Of a stretch of 64,000 bases of DNA, positions 1 to 7,484 are shown one piece after another (position 1 is the first letter of the stretch; the number at the start of each line of letters is the position of its first letter). The notes below the pieces were generated by a model. That model had not been told where the DNA came from. It worked only from the letters and a program-made list of their open reading frames with translations, and did not search any database. A program made the position numbers and the translations under genes. Where the stretch lies: positions 34,464 through 98,463 of the forward strand of contig CALKAQ010000013.1 of assembly GCA_937983075.1 (NCBI GenBank). Direction: 5' to 3'. Origin of the DNA: an uncultured bacterium (GTDB lineage: Bacteria > Bacillota > Limnochordia > DTU080 > JAAYLA01).

Positions 1-94
1 CCGACATGATGCTGACCTCGTGTTCTCCCGAACGTCCGCCAAAAACAACGCCTACCCGCAGCCGCCGTTGTGCGGAGCTTCCCGTAGATGCCAA
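1..94 (-). CDS. ddl: D-alanine--D-alanine ligase, N-terminal fragment cut by the window edge
   Basis: Only the first 31 codons lie in the window. Translated on the minus strand from a TTG at 94, residues 13-31 read LRVGVVFGGRSGEHEVSIM, the N-terminal signature of D-Ala-D-Ala ligases (GGxSxEHxVS). A GGAGG ribosome-binding site sits at about 103-107, 8 bases before the TTG, which fixes the start. The enzyme joins two D-alanines with ATP in the cytoplasm for peptidoglycan precursor synthesis. It is the last of a run of minus-strand genes (ndh, glutaredoxin, membrane protein, ddl). The rest of the gene is outside the window, so nothing can be said about its integrity. Confidence 0.85.
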   Translation of the reverse strand, partial: MASTGSSAQRRLRVGVVFGGRSGEHEVSIMS

Positions 95-157
95 TGACCT
101 TACCTCCAACAGTAATCCAGCAATCCAGCGGTTTTTGCTTGCCTTGACACCCTATGC

Positions 158-173
158 GACGAATGCATTCGTC
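158..173. repeat. 16-bp perfect palindrome
   Basis: GACGAATGCATTCGTC is a perfect palindrome that overlaps the stop codon of the 172-1023 gene. With no loop and no T-run it is a poor terminator. It could be a protein-binding site or chance. Confidence 0.3.
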
Positions 174-1023
174 ATTCTCGGTTCACGCCGTCCCCGTCCG
201 GTGCGGCTGGAATCGCATCGCCCGCTTGTACAGACTCACGGCTTTGGTCTTCAATCACGACTTGAAAATCGTCAAATAGGCCGACAACCACATGACGGAT
301 GTTTTCGTACGTATCTGCGTTTTCTTCGAACCAGCCTGTTACCGTGACAGTTCTCCGCTCTGTATCTATATGTACGTCGGTGACTTGTACTTGCCTCAAA
401 CCCAACTCGCGTGGAAGAAATACCCGCAGTGCCAAGCTTTGGCGCCGTTCGGCATTCGGTCGGTAGAGCAAACTCAAAAACAGGCGTTGGAAAAAACGAA
501 AACAGATGTTAAAAACAAGCCCTGAAAGAAGCAAGGGAAGCAGCCATACCTGAAAAACCGGCAGCGGATGGATCGTATAGAAAGAAAACAGACCGACAAG
601 CGGCAATCCGACGGCCATAATCAGCTCATGCAAGCCAAGCCGTAATGGCCCGTCAGATGAAGCAATCTGCAAATATGCATCGGTCAGGCATGAAAAAGCC
701 CGCAGAAAGGCAAGAAACAAGCCCCAGGTCGCGAGCAGAATGCTGTAAGGCCAGGCGGCTTTGATATAGGAGATCACGTTTAAACGCAAATGCAGGTGTG
801 CCAACCACTGCCGTTCGATTTGAGTAAGCGTTCCGGCCCATCCGAACGCAAATTCCCAATAAAAGAGGACGACATAAAGAATAAGAGGCAGCCAAGCCAT
901 GACAAAGCCCGCCAAAAATCCGCTGGCGAAAATGCGCGATTTAGGGGCAAACGTGGCTAACGCCTCTTCCTCTGCTTGGCGGAAGCGGTTTCCCCCCAGT
1001 GGCGCAGGGGGTTGTTCAATCAT
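172..1023 (-). CDS. Four-helix membrane protein of unknown function
   Basis: This 283-residue protein is not recognised. Hydrophobic segments at about residues 31-57, 89-112, 130-152 and 155-178 suggest four membrane helices, after a polar N-terminus with several prolines. The last 90 or so residues are soluble and rich in beta-forming stretches (VQVTDVHIDTERRTVTVTG), somewhat like a small BON- or OB-like sandwich, but this is only an impression. The ATG at 1023 follows a GAGGCGGGG stretch on the minus strand. It lies between glutaredoxin and ddl on the same strand, which hints at an envelope role but does not prove one. Confidence 0.6.
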   Translation of the reverse strand: MIEQPPAPLGGNRFRQAEEEALATFAPKSRIFASGFLAGFVMAWLPLILYVVLFYWEFAFGWAGTLTQIERQWLAHLHLRLNVISYIKAAWPYSILLATWGLFLAFLRAFSCLTDAYLQIASSDGPLRLGLHELIMAVGLPLVGLFSFYTIHPLPVFQVWLLPLLLSGLVFNICFRFFQRLFLSLLYRPNAERRQSLALRVFLPRELGLRQVQVTDVHIDTERRTVTVTGWFEENADTYENIRHVVVGLFDDFQVVIEDQSRESVQAGDAIPAAPDGDGVNRE

Positions 1024-1114
1024 GTTTGCCCACCCCGCCTCTCACGTGTGCAATTTCCTGCGATACTCCCTAGATGAGATACTCCTTGCACAGAGCCGTT
1101 CCTTCTTCATGTGC

Positions 1115-1390
1115 TTATTCGGGCTTTTCGGACGCCATCTTCTCAATTATTTGACGCAAACGGCCGGATGCGACAAGAAAGCGGATTTCACCCACTTGTC
1201 CGAGAAAGCGATTGCCGACGAACACCTGCGGTAAACTTTGGCGCCCGGAAAGCAAAGACAAGGCTTCCCGGGCTCCCGGCACTTGTTCGACGTTGATTTC
1301 TTCATACGGAATTTTGGCCTGTTCGAGCAGCCGCTTCACGGCGCCGCAGTCGATGCAGCCCGGCACCGTATATACGCGTACCGCAGTCAA
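1115..1390 (-). CDS. Glutaredoxin-like thiol-disulfide protein
   Basis: A 91-residue protein with a thioredoxin-fold beginning (VYTVPGCIDC). The redox motif is C12-I-D-C15, followed by a helix (AVKRLLEQAKIPYEEINVE) and the cis-proline region SLPQVFVG. This is the pattern of small NrdH/glutaredoxin-like proteins that reduce disulfides or bind metal. The start is a TTG at 1390 preceded by AAAGGGTGG. It begins 17 bases after the stop of the NADH dehydrogenase gene, so the two are probably cotranscribed. The physiological partner cannot be read from the sequence. Confidence 0.85.
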   Translation of the reverse strand: MTAVRVYTVPGCIDCGAVKRLLEQAKIPYEEINVEQVPGAREALSLLSGRQSLPQVFVGNRFLGQVGEIRFLVASGRLRQIIEKMASEKPE

Positions 1391-1407
1391 ATTGCCACCC
1401 TTTCAGC

Positions 1408-2565
1408 CTACCATCCTGCCACCGCTTTGACCTTCGTGCGGTAGCGGAGATCGTTCGCGTCCTTGAGCAGCTTCCACATCCATCCCGAGCCGCGCATTCG
1501 CCCCCATTGTCCGAGGCCCATGTGAGGTCCTACGGAGACGAGAACCCCTCGGTTTCGGCCCGCGTACGGCGTCACGCGTTGAGGCACGCCTTTGATCGTG
1601 TGCAGCAGATGTGCTGCAGCGACGTCAGCCTGCTGCAGCGCGGCCTGGGCGGTCGGCGGCACCGGTGCTCCCGTCTCCGCCTCACGTGCCAGTGCGGTAT
1701 CGCCGATGATGTAGACGTTCGGATATCCTTCCGCGCGTAGATACGCATCGACATAGGCCCGGTCTCGCGGATCCGTTGCAAAGGCCTCGGCAACTACTGG
1801 ATTGCCGCGTACGCCCCCGGCCCAAATGAGCGTGTCGTACGGGAGGCGAAGCCCGTTGGTCAACTGCAGCTCATCAGCATCCACGGCGACGACGCCGACA
1901 CCTGTGCGCACGTTGACGCCGAGACCGATCAACAACTTCGTCGCTTTGTGGCCAAGATCCTCCGGCAGCCCCGGCAACAATCCGGGCGCCAATTCCAGCA
2001 TGACGATTTCCCATTTCGTACCGTTGTTCCGTTCGCTCCGTTTGAGCTGCTGGGCGAGTTCTCCGGCGATTTCAACTCCGGTGAGCCCTCCGCCGCCGAT
2101 GACGATGCGAGCGGTTCCGCCATGGATGGCAGCCGTGTTGACCGCCCGCTTCACGGCCTCACGAATGCGGATGGCACCTTGCAAACCACCGATCGCATGG
2201 GCATTTTCGGCCAAACCGGGAATGCCCCAATATTCCACGGTGCTTCCCAAGGCGACGACCAGATAGTCGTATGCAAGCGAATCGCCTTCAGCCAGAAACA
2301 CGAGTTGCTGAGCTGGATCGATCCGAGTGACTTGAGCGATGCGAATATCGAGACCTTGCATCGGCAGCGCTCGATCGAGGCGCACAGTCACATCTTCCGG
2401 CGAGGCGGTACCCGCCGCTACTTTATGCAGCTCGGTGGTGAGCACGTGCCGCGGATAAGCATTGACCAGTGTGATCTTAGCCTCATTTCGGCTGCCCAGC
2501 CTTCGTCCGAGTATATTCGCCGCCCGCATGCCGCCGTAGCCTGCACCGAGAATGACAATGTGCAT
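1408..2565 (-). CDS. ndh: Type II NADH dehydrogenase / FAD-dependent pyridine nucleotide oxidoreductase
   Basis: 385 residues. The N-terminal FAD-binding Rossmann motif is VILGAGYGGMRAA. A second NAD-binding motif (IVIGGGGLTGVEIAGEL) is near residue 160, and the C-terminal FAD motif YIIGDTALA is near 290, followed by PPTAQAALQQADVAA. This order is that of NDH-2 enzymes, membrane-associated flavoproteins that pass electrons from NADH to quinone without pumping protons. The ATG at 2565 is preferred over one three codons upstream because a GGGAGG site lies 6-8 bases before it and the upstream ATG would overlap that site. It forms a pair with the downstream glutaredoxin gene. Confidence 0.9.
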   Translation of the reverse strand: MHIVILGAGYGGMRAANILGRRLGSRNEAKITLVNAYPRHVLTTELHKVAAGTASPEDVTVRLDRALPMQGLDIRIAQVTRIDPAQQLVFLAEGDSLAYDYLVVALGSTVEYWGIPGLAENAHAIGGLQGAIRIREAVKRAVNTAAIHGGTARIVIGGGGLTGVEIAGELAQQLKRSERNNGTKWEIVMLELAPGLLPGLPEDLGHKATKLLIGLGVNVRTGVGVVAVDADELQLTNGLRLPYDTLIWAGGVRGNPVVAEAFATDPRDRAYVDAYLRAEGYPNVYIIGDTALAREAETGAPVPPTAQAALQQADVAAAHLLHTIKGVPQRVTPYAGRNRGVLVSVGPHMGLGQWGRMRGSGWMWKLLKDANDLRYRTKVKAVAGW

Positions 2566-2689
2566 TGACAGCACCTCCCAGTTTGCCGAAACGCCTCTGG
2601 TGATGTGATTGTGTTCTTTTTCACATTCAGTTTCAGAAGAAAATTGCTTACAAGGCAGAGCTTACCACAAGATCTGCGGGAAAGCAATA

Positions 2690-2729
2690 GCCGACGCCGA
2701 AAATTTTGCCAATGTTTTTCGGCGTCGGC
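2690..2729. terminator. Strong stem-loop downstream of the 69-residue gene
   Basis: A perfect 14-bp inverted repeat (2690-2703 with 2716-2729) with a 12-base loop. It lies just past the stop of the minus-strand gene at 2769-2978 and ahead of ndh. Its A/T tracts are on the loop side of the stem rather than after it, so it may be a weak terminator or an RNA-stabilising hairpin. Confidence 0.55.
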
Positions 2730-2768
2730 CAACTGCGGTACGCAATCAAGAGCACCGAGCAATCACCG

Positions 2769-2978
2769 TTAATCGGGATGGCCGTAGTGCAATGTGATGC
2801 TTTCGATGGAATCGCCGTCAATGACGTACTTTGCGTTCGGCCCCTGCAGGCGTATCACGCGCTCGTCGTAATCGAACGTCGTATCGCCCAAGTGCAGCTC
2901 AAATTGCTGCCCGGCGGCCGTGAACACGATTGCTTCGCCCCACGCTTGCAGTTCCTTGTGTACGAGCTCCATCTTCAT
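2769..2978 (-). CDS. Small hypothetical protein, 69 residues
   Basis: Not recognised. The protein reads MKMELVHKELQAWGEAIVF at its start and is predicted to be mostly beta strands with many acidic residues, with no cysteine, signal peptide or membrane helix. GGAGG lies 9 bases before the ATG at 2978. A strong hairpin follows the gene. This tidy arrangement of ribosome-binding site, short frame and hairpin is why I accept it. The longer open frame extending upstream to 3458 is an artefact of the repetitive glutamine-rich gene on the other strand. Confidence 0.6.
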   Translation of the reverse strand: MKMELVHKELQAWGEAIVFTAAGQQFELHLGDTTFDYDERVIRLQGPNAKYVIDGDSIESITLHYGHPD

Positions 2979-3163
2979 TGCGTTCAACCTCCTTGGCTGT
3001 GCCGACGACCTTACACCTACATACAATCGGATTTTGGCACGTCCGTCAAGCTGTGTCGACAACGTCTGACAATCCCAGCGGCGGTTTGATTTCACGCTTA
3101 TACTTCCCTGATCGGACGCCCATTCTACACACTGCGCCGTAAATATAAAAGGGGGATGATTCA

Positions 3164-3409
3164 GTGGCCCAAAACTTGGGACAGCAGCAGCGTGTCCAGC
3201 AGCAACAACAACGGCAACAGCAGCAATTGCAACAGGCTCAACAGCAATTGCAGCAAGGTCAGCAGCAGTACCTGCAGGAAATTGGGCAGATAGCCCAGGA
3301 GCTGCAGCAAAACGCCCAAAACCAAGAACAGGTGTTGGAGCGCGCTCAGCAAATCCAGCAGGTAGTGCAACGGGCACAGCAGGCCCAGCAGTCGCAGCAG
3401 CTGCGGTAA
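3164..3409 (+). CDS. Glutamine-rich low-complexity small protein
   Basis: 81 residues, 42 of them Gln (52%), with the rest mainly Ala, Leu, Arg, Glu and Val. Runs of QQQ alternate with hydrophobic residues at helical spacing, for example LQQAQQQLQQGQQQ, so an amphipathic helix or coiled coil is likely. A GTG start at 3164 follows AAAGGGGGATG. A strong hairpin terminator follows the stop. A CATTCTA heptamer at 3121-3127 resembles the -10 element of forespore sigma factors, though no good -35 is visible. Gamma-type small acid-soluble spore proteins are also Gln-rich, but their repeat sequence differs, so a spore role is only an inference. Confidence 0.6.
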   Translation: MAQNLGQQQRVQQQQQRQQQQLQQAQQQLQQGQQQYLQEIGQIAQELQQNAQNQEQVLERAQQIQQVVQRAQQAQQSQQLR

Positions 3410-3432
3410 TCCCCACCGAGCGCAGTGAACCG

Positions 3433-3457
3433 TGGGGGGAGGCGACGCCTCCCCCCA
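3433..3457. terminator. Bidirectional hairpin between convergent genes
   Basis: Near-perfect GC-rich inverted repeat (TGGGGGGAGGCG paired with its complement, almost no loop), between the stop of the Gln-rich gene and the stop of trpB on the other strand. There is no long T-run. Confidence 0.6.
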
Positions 3458-3466
3458 CTCACTTTC

Positions 3467-4831
3467 CTATACGTCAACTACCGGCAGGTTTTCCAGTGCG
3501 CGATCAATTGCCTCCTGCGGATACTCGTAGTCTTGCAGTTCGTTCCTAAAGTACAAATCGTAGGCTGCCAAATCGAAGTGCCCATGACCGCTCAAGCAGA
3601 AGAGAATGACGCGCTCTTCACCGGCTTCCTTTGCAGCTTCAGCTTCTTCGATGGCAGCCCGAATGGCGTGTGCGGCCTCCGGCGCCGGCAAGATTCCTTC
3701 CGTCCGTGCGAACAAAACCGCGGCTTCAAAGACCGGCCGCTGGAGCAGTGCCTTCGCTTCGATGGCGCCTTCGTGGTAAAGCAAACTCACTAATGTCGAG
3801 TCGCCGTGATAGCGCAGGCCGCCCGCGTGAATTCCCGGCGGCACGAAAGTGTGACCGAGCGTATACATGCGGAGCAAAGGAATGAGACCGACCGAATCGC
3901 CGTAGTCGTAAGCGTAGCGCCCACGGGTCAAGGTCGGGCAAGCCGCCGGTTCCACCGCCACTGCACGCAAATTGGGCCTGTCGCCTTTCAATTTGTCGTG
4001 CAGGAACGGAAAAGCGATGCCACCGAAATTGCTCCCGCCTCCACAGCTCGCAATCACGACATCAGGGTAGTAGCCGGCCATTTCCATTTGTTTCTTGGCC
4101 TCAAGCCCGATCACGGTTTGATGCAGCACGACGTGATTCAGCACGCTGCCGAGAGCGTATTTCGTGTCCTCATGTTTGGCCGCGTCTTCAACCGCTTCGC
4201 TGATGGCGATTCCCAAGCTCCCGGTCGATTCAGGATCAGCCTCGAGTATTTTTCGCCCGGCTTCGGTATGAGGCGACGGACTCGGCAATACGTCGGCGCC
4301 CCAAGCTTCCATCAGCAAACGCCGATACGGTTTCTGCTCGTAGCTCACCTTGACCATGTAGACCGTACATTCAAGCCCAAACTGTCTGGCGGCGAGGCTG
4401 ATGGCGCTTCCCCATTGGCCCGCGCCCGTTTCCGTCGCCAGACGCTTGACACCCGCTTTTTTGTTGTAATAGGCCTGAGGCACGGCAGTGTTTGGCTTAT
4501 GGCTGCCGGCCGGACTGACACCTTCGTACTTGTAAAAGATTTTTGCCGGCGTGTCGAGCGCTTTTTCCAGACGGTCCGCCCGGATCAAAGGAGTGGGGCG
4601 CCATAGTTTGTAGATGTCCTGCACTTCATCCGGAATTTCGATCCACCGTTCCGTACTCATTTCCTGCTCGATCAACGCTTCCGGAAAGAATGGGGCGAAG
4701 TCTTCCGGAGTCGGCGGTTTTTTGGTTACCGGGTGTAGAGGTGGATCCGGAAGCCGTTCCATGTCAGCTGCGATATTGTACCAATGCGTTGGCATATCTT
4801 TTTCATCGAGCAAAATTTTTTTGCGCTGCAT
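3467..4831 (-). CDS. trpB2: Tryptophan synthase beta chain, TrpB2 type
   Basis: 454 residues, longer than the roughly 400 of TrpB1. It carries the TrpB2-type N-terminal extension (WYNIAADM, PPLHPVTKKP). The PLP lysine is in GSHKPNTA, the phosphate-binding loop is SCGGGSNFGG, and the ATETGAGQWGSA motif is intact. The enzyme condenses indole with serine to make tryptophan. TrpB2 proteins often stand alone, as here: no trpA or other trp gene is nearby, so indole salvage is a plausible role. The ATG at 4831 has GAGAGGAATGGAAG upstream. TrpB2 is common in archaea and thermophilic bacteria. Confidence 0.93.
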   Translation of the reverse strand: MQRKKILLDEKDMPTHWYNIAADMERLPDPPLHPVTKKPPTPEDFAPFFPEALIEQEMSTERWIEIPDEVQDIYKLWRPTPLIRADRLEKALDTPAKIFYKYEGVSPAGSHKPNTAVPQAYYNKKAGVKRLATETGAGQWGSAISLAARQFGLECTVYMVKVSYEQKPYRRLLMEAWGADVLPSPSPHTEAGRKILEADPESTGSLGIAISEAVEDAAKHEDTKYALGSVLNHVVLHQTVIGLEAKKQMEMAGYYPDVVIASCGGGSNFGGIAFPFLHDKLKGDRPNLRAVAVEPAACPTLTRGRYAYDYGDSVGLIPLLRMYTLGHTFVPPGIHAGGLRYHGDSTLVSLLYHEGAIEAKALLQRPVFEAAVLFARTEGILPAPEAAHAIRAAIEEAEAAKEAGEERVILFCLSGHGHFDLAAYDLYFRNELQDYEYPQEAIDRALENLPVVDV

Positions 4832-4887
4832 TTGCTTCCATTCCTCTCGGTTCGATTTTCAGCCAGGCGGCGGAGGAGGAACGGCCA

Positions 4888-5160
4888 TTGACACCGGAAT
4901 TCAAGTTTGTCGCTGGCATGGCACTATTGCGGCTTCTCTCCGCCGCCGTGGAAGTCACGGCCGCCGTGTTGATGCTCCGTTTTGGCCGGGTTGAAACGGC
5001 TTTCAAAATCAACGCCGTGCTCGGCCTCGTCGGGCCTTTCATTTTGATCGGCGTAACGAGCCTCGGTTTGTTCGGCATGGCAGGAAAAATTTCGTACGAA
5101 AAGCTCATCGCCATCGTTGTCGGTGTGCTTCTCATTCTCTACGGGGCACGAAGCGGCTGA
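4888..5160 (+). CDS. yqhV: YqhV-family (DUF2619) small membrane protein
   Basis: 90 residues with three hydrophobic segments. It resembles Bacillus YqhV along its length: LRLLSAAVEVTAAVLML, then INAVLGLVGPFILIG, and a C-terminal SYEKLIAIVVGVLLILYG. The start is taken as TTG at 4888 because GGAGGAGG lies 7-8 bases upstream; the open frame extends further upstream but without a ribosome-binding site. YqhV lies beside spoIIIA genes in Bacillus, but here it is between trpB2 and a YlbF-type gene. Its function is unknown. It runs against the prevailing strand of this arm and is divergent from trpB2. Confidence 0.8.
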   Translation: MTPEFKFVAGMALLRLLSAAVEVTAAVLMLRFGRVETAFKINAVLGLVGPFILIGVTSLGLFGMAGKISYEKLIAIVVGVLLILYGARSG

Positions 5161-5162
5161 TG

Positions 5163-5582
5163 CTACGAGCCGGGTGTCCACAAACGCGTCTTTGGCGGCG
5201 AAGGCTCATTGTTTTTCTCTTCATGCGTTTCAGCCTGCGAAGCTTGATCCGCTGACGGCAGTTCAATGCCAACGGCGCGGGCAATTTCGCGTTGGATTTC
5301 GGTCAACACCTCGCCCAAAACCAGTTCGGCTTGAAAGAGCTCGCGGATGTACGGATTGAATCCGGCAATTTCCGCCGTGCGCTCCAAGTCCGCCATTTCG
5401 CTTTCCGTCGGCTGCTCGCCGCGCTCGAGTTTTTCGGCGATCCGTTGCTGCTTCGTCCGCAAATCCCGCAGCATGATTTTTGCCGCTTGATGTTCTTCGA
5501 TTTTCTCGCGAGCCTTCTGTACCGCTTGGTACGCCTTCGACGCAGACAACGCCTCTACCAATTCCTTGAGTTTCTTTCTCAC
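5163..5582 (-). CDS. YlbF/YmcA-family (Com_YlbF, YheA-like) protein
   Basis: 139 residues, nearly all helical. The central part (ASKAYQAVQKAREKIEE, then GFNPYIRELFQAE) matches the YlbF/YmcA/YheA family. Some members form complexes that affect RNase Y, competence and biofilm. The last 30 residues are polar and probably disordered. The annotated start is GTG at 5582, but its spacing to the strong GGGGAGG is about 20 bases. A CTG four codons upstream, at about 5594, is 8 bases from GGAGG, so initiation there is possible. The gene converges tail-to-tail with yqhV, with 2 bases between the stop codons. Confidence 0.8.
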   Translation of the reverse strand: MRKKLKELVEALSASKAYQAVQKAREKIEEHQAAKIMLRDLRTKQQRIAEKLERGEQPTESEMADLERTAEIAGFNPYIRELFQAELVLGEVLTEIQREIARAVGIELPSADQASQAETHEEKNNEPSPPKTRLWTPGS

Positions 5583-5642
5583 CTCTGGTTCCAGGGATTA
5601 CACCTCCCCACAGTTTTTCCGCTTTCGCTGTGAATTACGTGT

Positions 5643-5677
5643 GAAAAAGAGTCCCGGACACTTGAAGCGCCCGGGAC
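5643..5677 (-). terminator. Rho-independent terminator of the LamG gene
   Basis: On the minus strand GTCCCGG pairs with CCGGGAC across a 13-base loop and is followed by TCTTTTTC. It lies about 20 bases past the stop of the 5699-6511 gene. Confidence 0.8.
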
Positions 5678-5698
5678 ATCGTTGACTCCATCTTCCAA

Positions 5699-6511
5699 TT
5701 ACGAAATGTGATGCTCTGCAAGAAGTTTGTAAAGTCCGTCCATGACCAGCTTAATTTCCTCACCTGAAAGGCCTTTTCTGAAGATGGCAACTTCGTCAAT
5801 AAGTCCGTTCCATCCGTCGCTGACAGGAGCCTGAGGCGACTTTGTCCCGATGAAAATTCTGCTGTTGCTCGGGGGAATCAGTCTGCCCGAGCTCGCTTGT
5901 GAAGCGATCAATTCTCCGTTGACATACAGCTGGAGTTCACGCCCTGTGTACACTCCCGCAATGTGGATCCATTCCCCCGGCTTCAAAACTTGGGCCATGG
6001 GAACTTGGATCGAAGGTGGATTTGCTCCGGGGCCAACTTGGAAAATAAAGTTGCCGAACTCAATGAGAAGTCGATAGTAGTTGTCTTCGATGCCCCAAAA
6101 CAAATTCACCGGGTCGTACGTTCCCGCTTGCACGATGCGGGAGTTGAACAGCTGGCAGTTGTCCGCCGGCCATGTGAGACACACCGGGTTGCCAGCGGCC
6201 ATCTCATTGAGATACACCCATGCCGTGATGGTCAATTCATCCGTTATGGCCAGAGCACCCGACGGCTCAATCTCAACATACGTGCCCGCTCCGGGAACAA
6301 ATTCGAGCGCGTTGCCATAACGCCCCGCAGTCCATTCAGGGTTATTAATCATACCGTCCTGCCAGAACCCCGAGGAGTCAGGTGCCAATGGCCCTTTCCC
6401 TTCATCGAAAAGCCAAGCTCCGACCAAACTGTCCACTGGGTTGGCCATGGCCACAGGCACGACAACGAGGCTCAGCGCCAACACCAGAGAAAGCGCAAAG
6501 AACCGCTTCAC
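5699..6511 (-). CDS. Secreted LamG/concanavalin-like domain protein (paralogue 1)
   Basis: 270 residues. A signal peptide (KRFFALSLVLALSLVVV, cleavage near AMA-NP) is followed by a single jelly-roll LamG domain with typical landmarks: GAWLFDEGKG, TITAWVYLN, HIAGVYTGRELQLYVNGE, IFIGTKSPQAP and GLIDEVAIF. A pair of cysteines (VCLTWPADNCQ) may form a disulfide outside the cytoplasm. LamG folds usually bind glycans or proteins; no catalytic residues are seen. The start is GTG at 6511, 8 bases after GGAGGGG; the upstream in-frame ATG has no such site. It is about 60% similar by eye to the next gene and ends a porin-LamG-LamG series with its own terminator. Confidence 0.85.
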   Translation of the reverse strand: MKRFFALSLVLALSLVVVPVAMANPVDSLVGAWLFDEGKGPLAPDSSGFWQDGMINNPEWTAGRYGNALEFVPGAGTYVEIEPSGALAITDELTITAWVYLNEMAAGNPVCLTWPADNCQLFNSRIVQAGTYDPVNLFWGIEDNYYRLLIEFGNFIFQVGPGANPPSIQVPMAQVLKPGEWIHIAGVYTGRELQLYVNGELIASQASSGRLIPPSNSRIFIGTKSPQAPVSDGWNGLIDEVAIFRKGLSGEEIKLVMDGLYKLLAEHHIS

Positions 6512-6611
6512 TACAGATCCCCTCCATGAGTTTTTGAACCGCATCCTTGCGGCTCGTATGTGGGATCCAAAATATGGACCCTTTCCCCCATAATTATAAA
6601 GTGAAGAAGGA

Positions 6612-7406
6612 TTAAAGCAACCGGCTGATACCTTGCATGACCTGTTTGATTTCGTCAGCCGTCAATGCCTTGTTGAAAATGGCCACTTCGTCGAGACGGC
6701 CGTTCCACGTGTCACCGGACGGTGCTTGTGGTGATTTCGTACCGATGAAGAGGCGGTTTTGCGGCGGCTGGACGATATTGCCTGAGCTCGCTTCGGAGGC
6801 TACGAGTTCACCGTTGATATACAGCTTGATCCGATCTCCCGTATATACGCCCGCGATATGAATCCATTCGCCGGCTCGCATGACGTCGGCCATGGGAATG
6901 CTGACTGAATTCGGATTGGCATTCGGCCCGACTTGGAAAATGAAATTGCCGAACTCAAACAAGAGTCGGTAGTGGTTGTCCTCAATCCCATAAGCCAATC
7001 GACCGGGATCGTAAGTGCCCGCTTGAATGATGCGCGAATTGAAGAGCTGGCAGCCATCCGCCGGCCAACTCAAGCAGACTTCATCGGTACCGGTCAACCG
7101 ATTCAAGTAGATCCAAGCGGTAATGGTCATTTCTGATGACGGGCTCAGTGCGGGAGTCGATTCAACTTCTACGTAGCTGCCTTCACCGGGAATGATATCC
7201 ACTGCAAAACCGTATTTGCCGCGAGCCCACTTGGGATTATGAAAAACTCCATTGTGGCCTAATCCGGATGAATCTCTTACATTCGCACCAATACCTTCGT
7301 CGAAAAGCCAAGCAGCAACCAGGCTGTCAGCGGGATTGGCCGCTGCCATGCCAGCGGCCCCCAAAAGGGTGACAGCCAAAACTACGGCGAACCAAGCGGT
7401 GCGCAT
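6612..7406 (-). CDS. Secreted LamG/concanavalin-like domain protein (paralogue 2)
   Basis: 264 residues with a signal peptide (TAWFAVVLAVTLLGAAGMA, cleavage before NPADS) and one LamG domain. The landmarks match the neighbouring paralogue: AAWLFDEGIG, TITAWIYLN, the cysteine pair VCLSWPADGCQ, HIAGVYTGDRIKLYINGE, LFIGTKSPQAP and RLDEVAIF. The ATG at 7406 has GGAGG eight bases upstream and is preferred over in-frame ATGs further up. The 100-base gap to paralogue 1 and the shared sequence suggest tandem duplication. Its position just downstream of a predicted outer-membrane barrel suggests a cell-surface or periplasmic role, perhaps in glycan binding. Confidence 0.85.
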   Translation of the reverse strand: MRTAWFAVVLAVTLLGAAGMAAANPADSLVAAWLFDEGIGANVRDSSGLGHNGVFHNPKWARGKYGFAVDIIPGEGSYVEVESTPALSPSSEMTITAWIYLNRLTGTDEVCLSWPADGCQLFNSRIIQAGTYDPGRLAYGIEDNHYRLLFEFGNFIFQVGPNANPNSVSIPMADVMRAGEWIHIAGVYTGDRIKLYINGELVASEASSGNIVQPPQNRLFIGTKSPQAPSGDTWNGRLDEVAIFNKALTADEIKQVMQGISRLL

Positions 7407-7437
7407 TGGCGTCACCTCCATTCCTGAAATAAAGCAA

Positions 7438-7466
7438 GGGGTAGGGGCTGAAAGCCCCAAACCCCC
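7438..7466 (-). terminator. Intercistronic hairpin between porin and LamG gene
   Basis: GGGGCT-TTC-AGCCCC on the minus strand, flanked by further pairing G and C runs, sits between the porin stop and the next ribosome-binding site. No clean T-run follows, so partial termination or mRNA stabilisation are both possible. Confidence 0.45.
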
Positions 7467-7484
7467 TCGCTCCTTGGATTAGGA

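Noticed and set aside
2979..3458. Upstream extension of the 2769-2978 frame
   Set aside because: The extra residues are the antisense reading of the Gln-rich gene and of its terminator; a good ribosome-binding site marks the shorter start.
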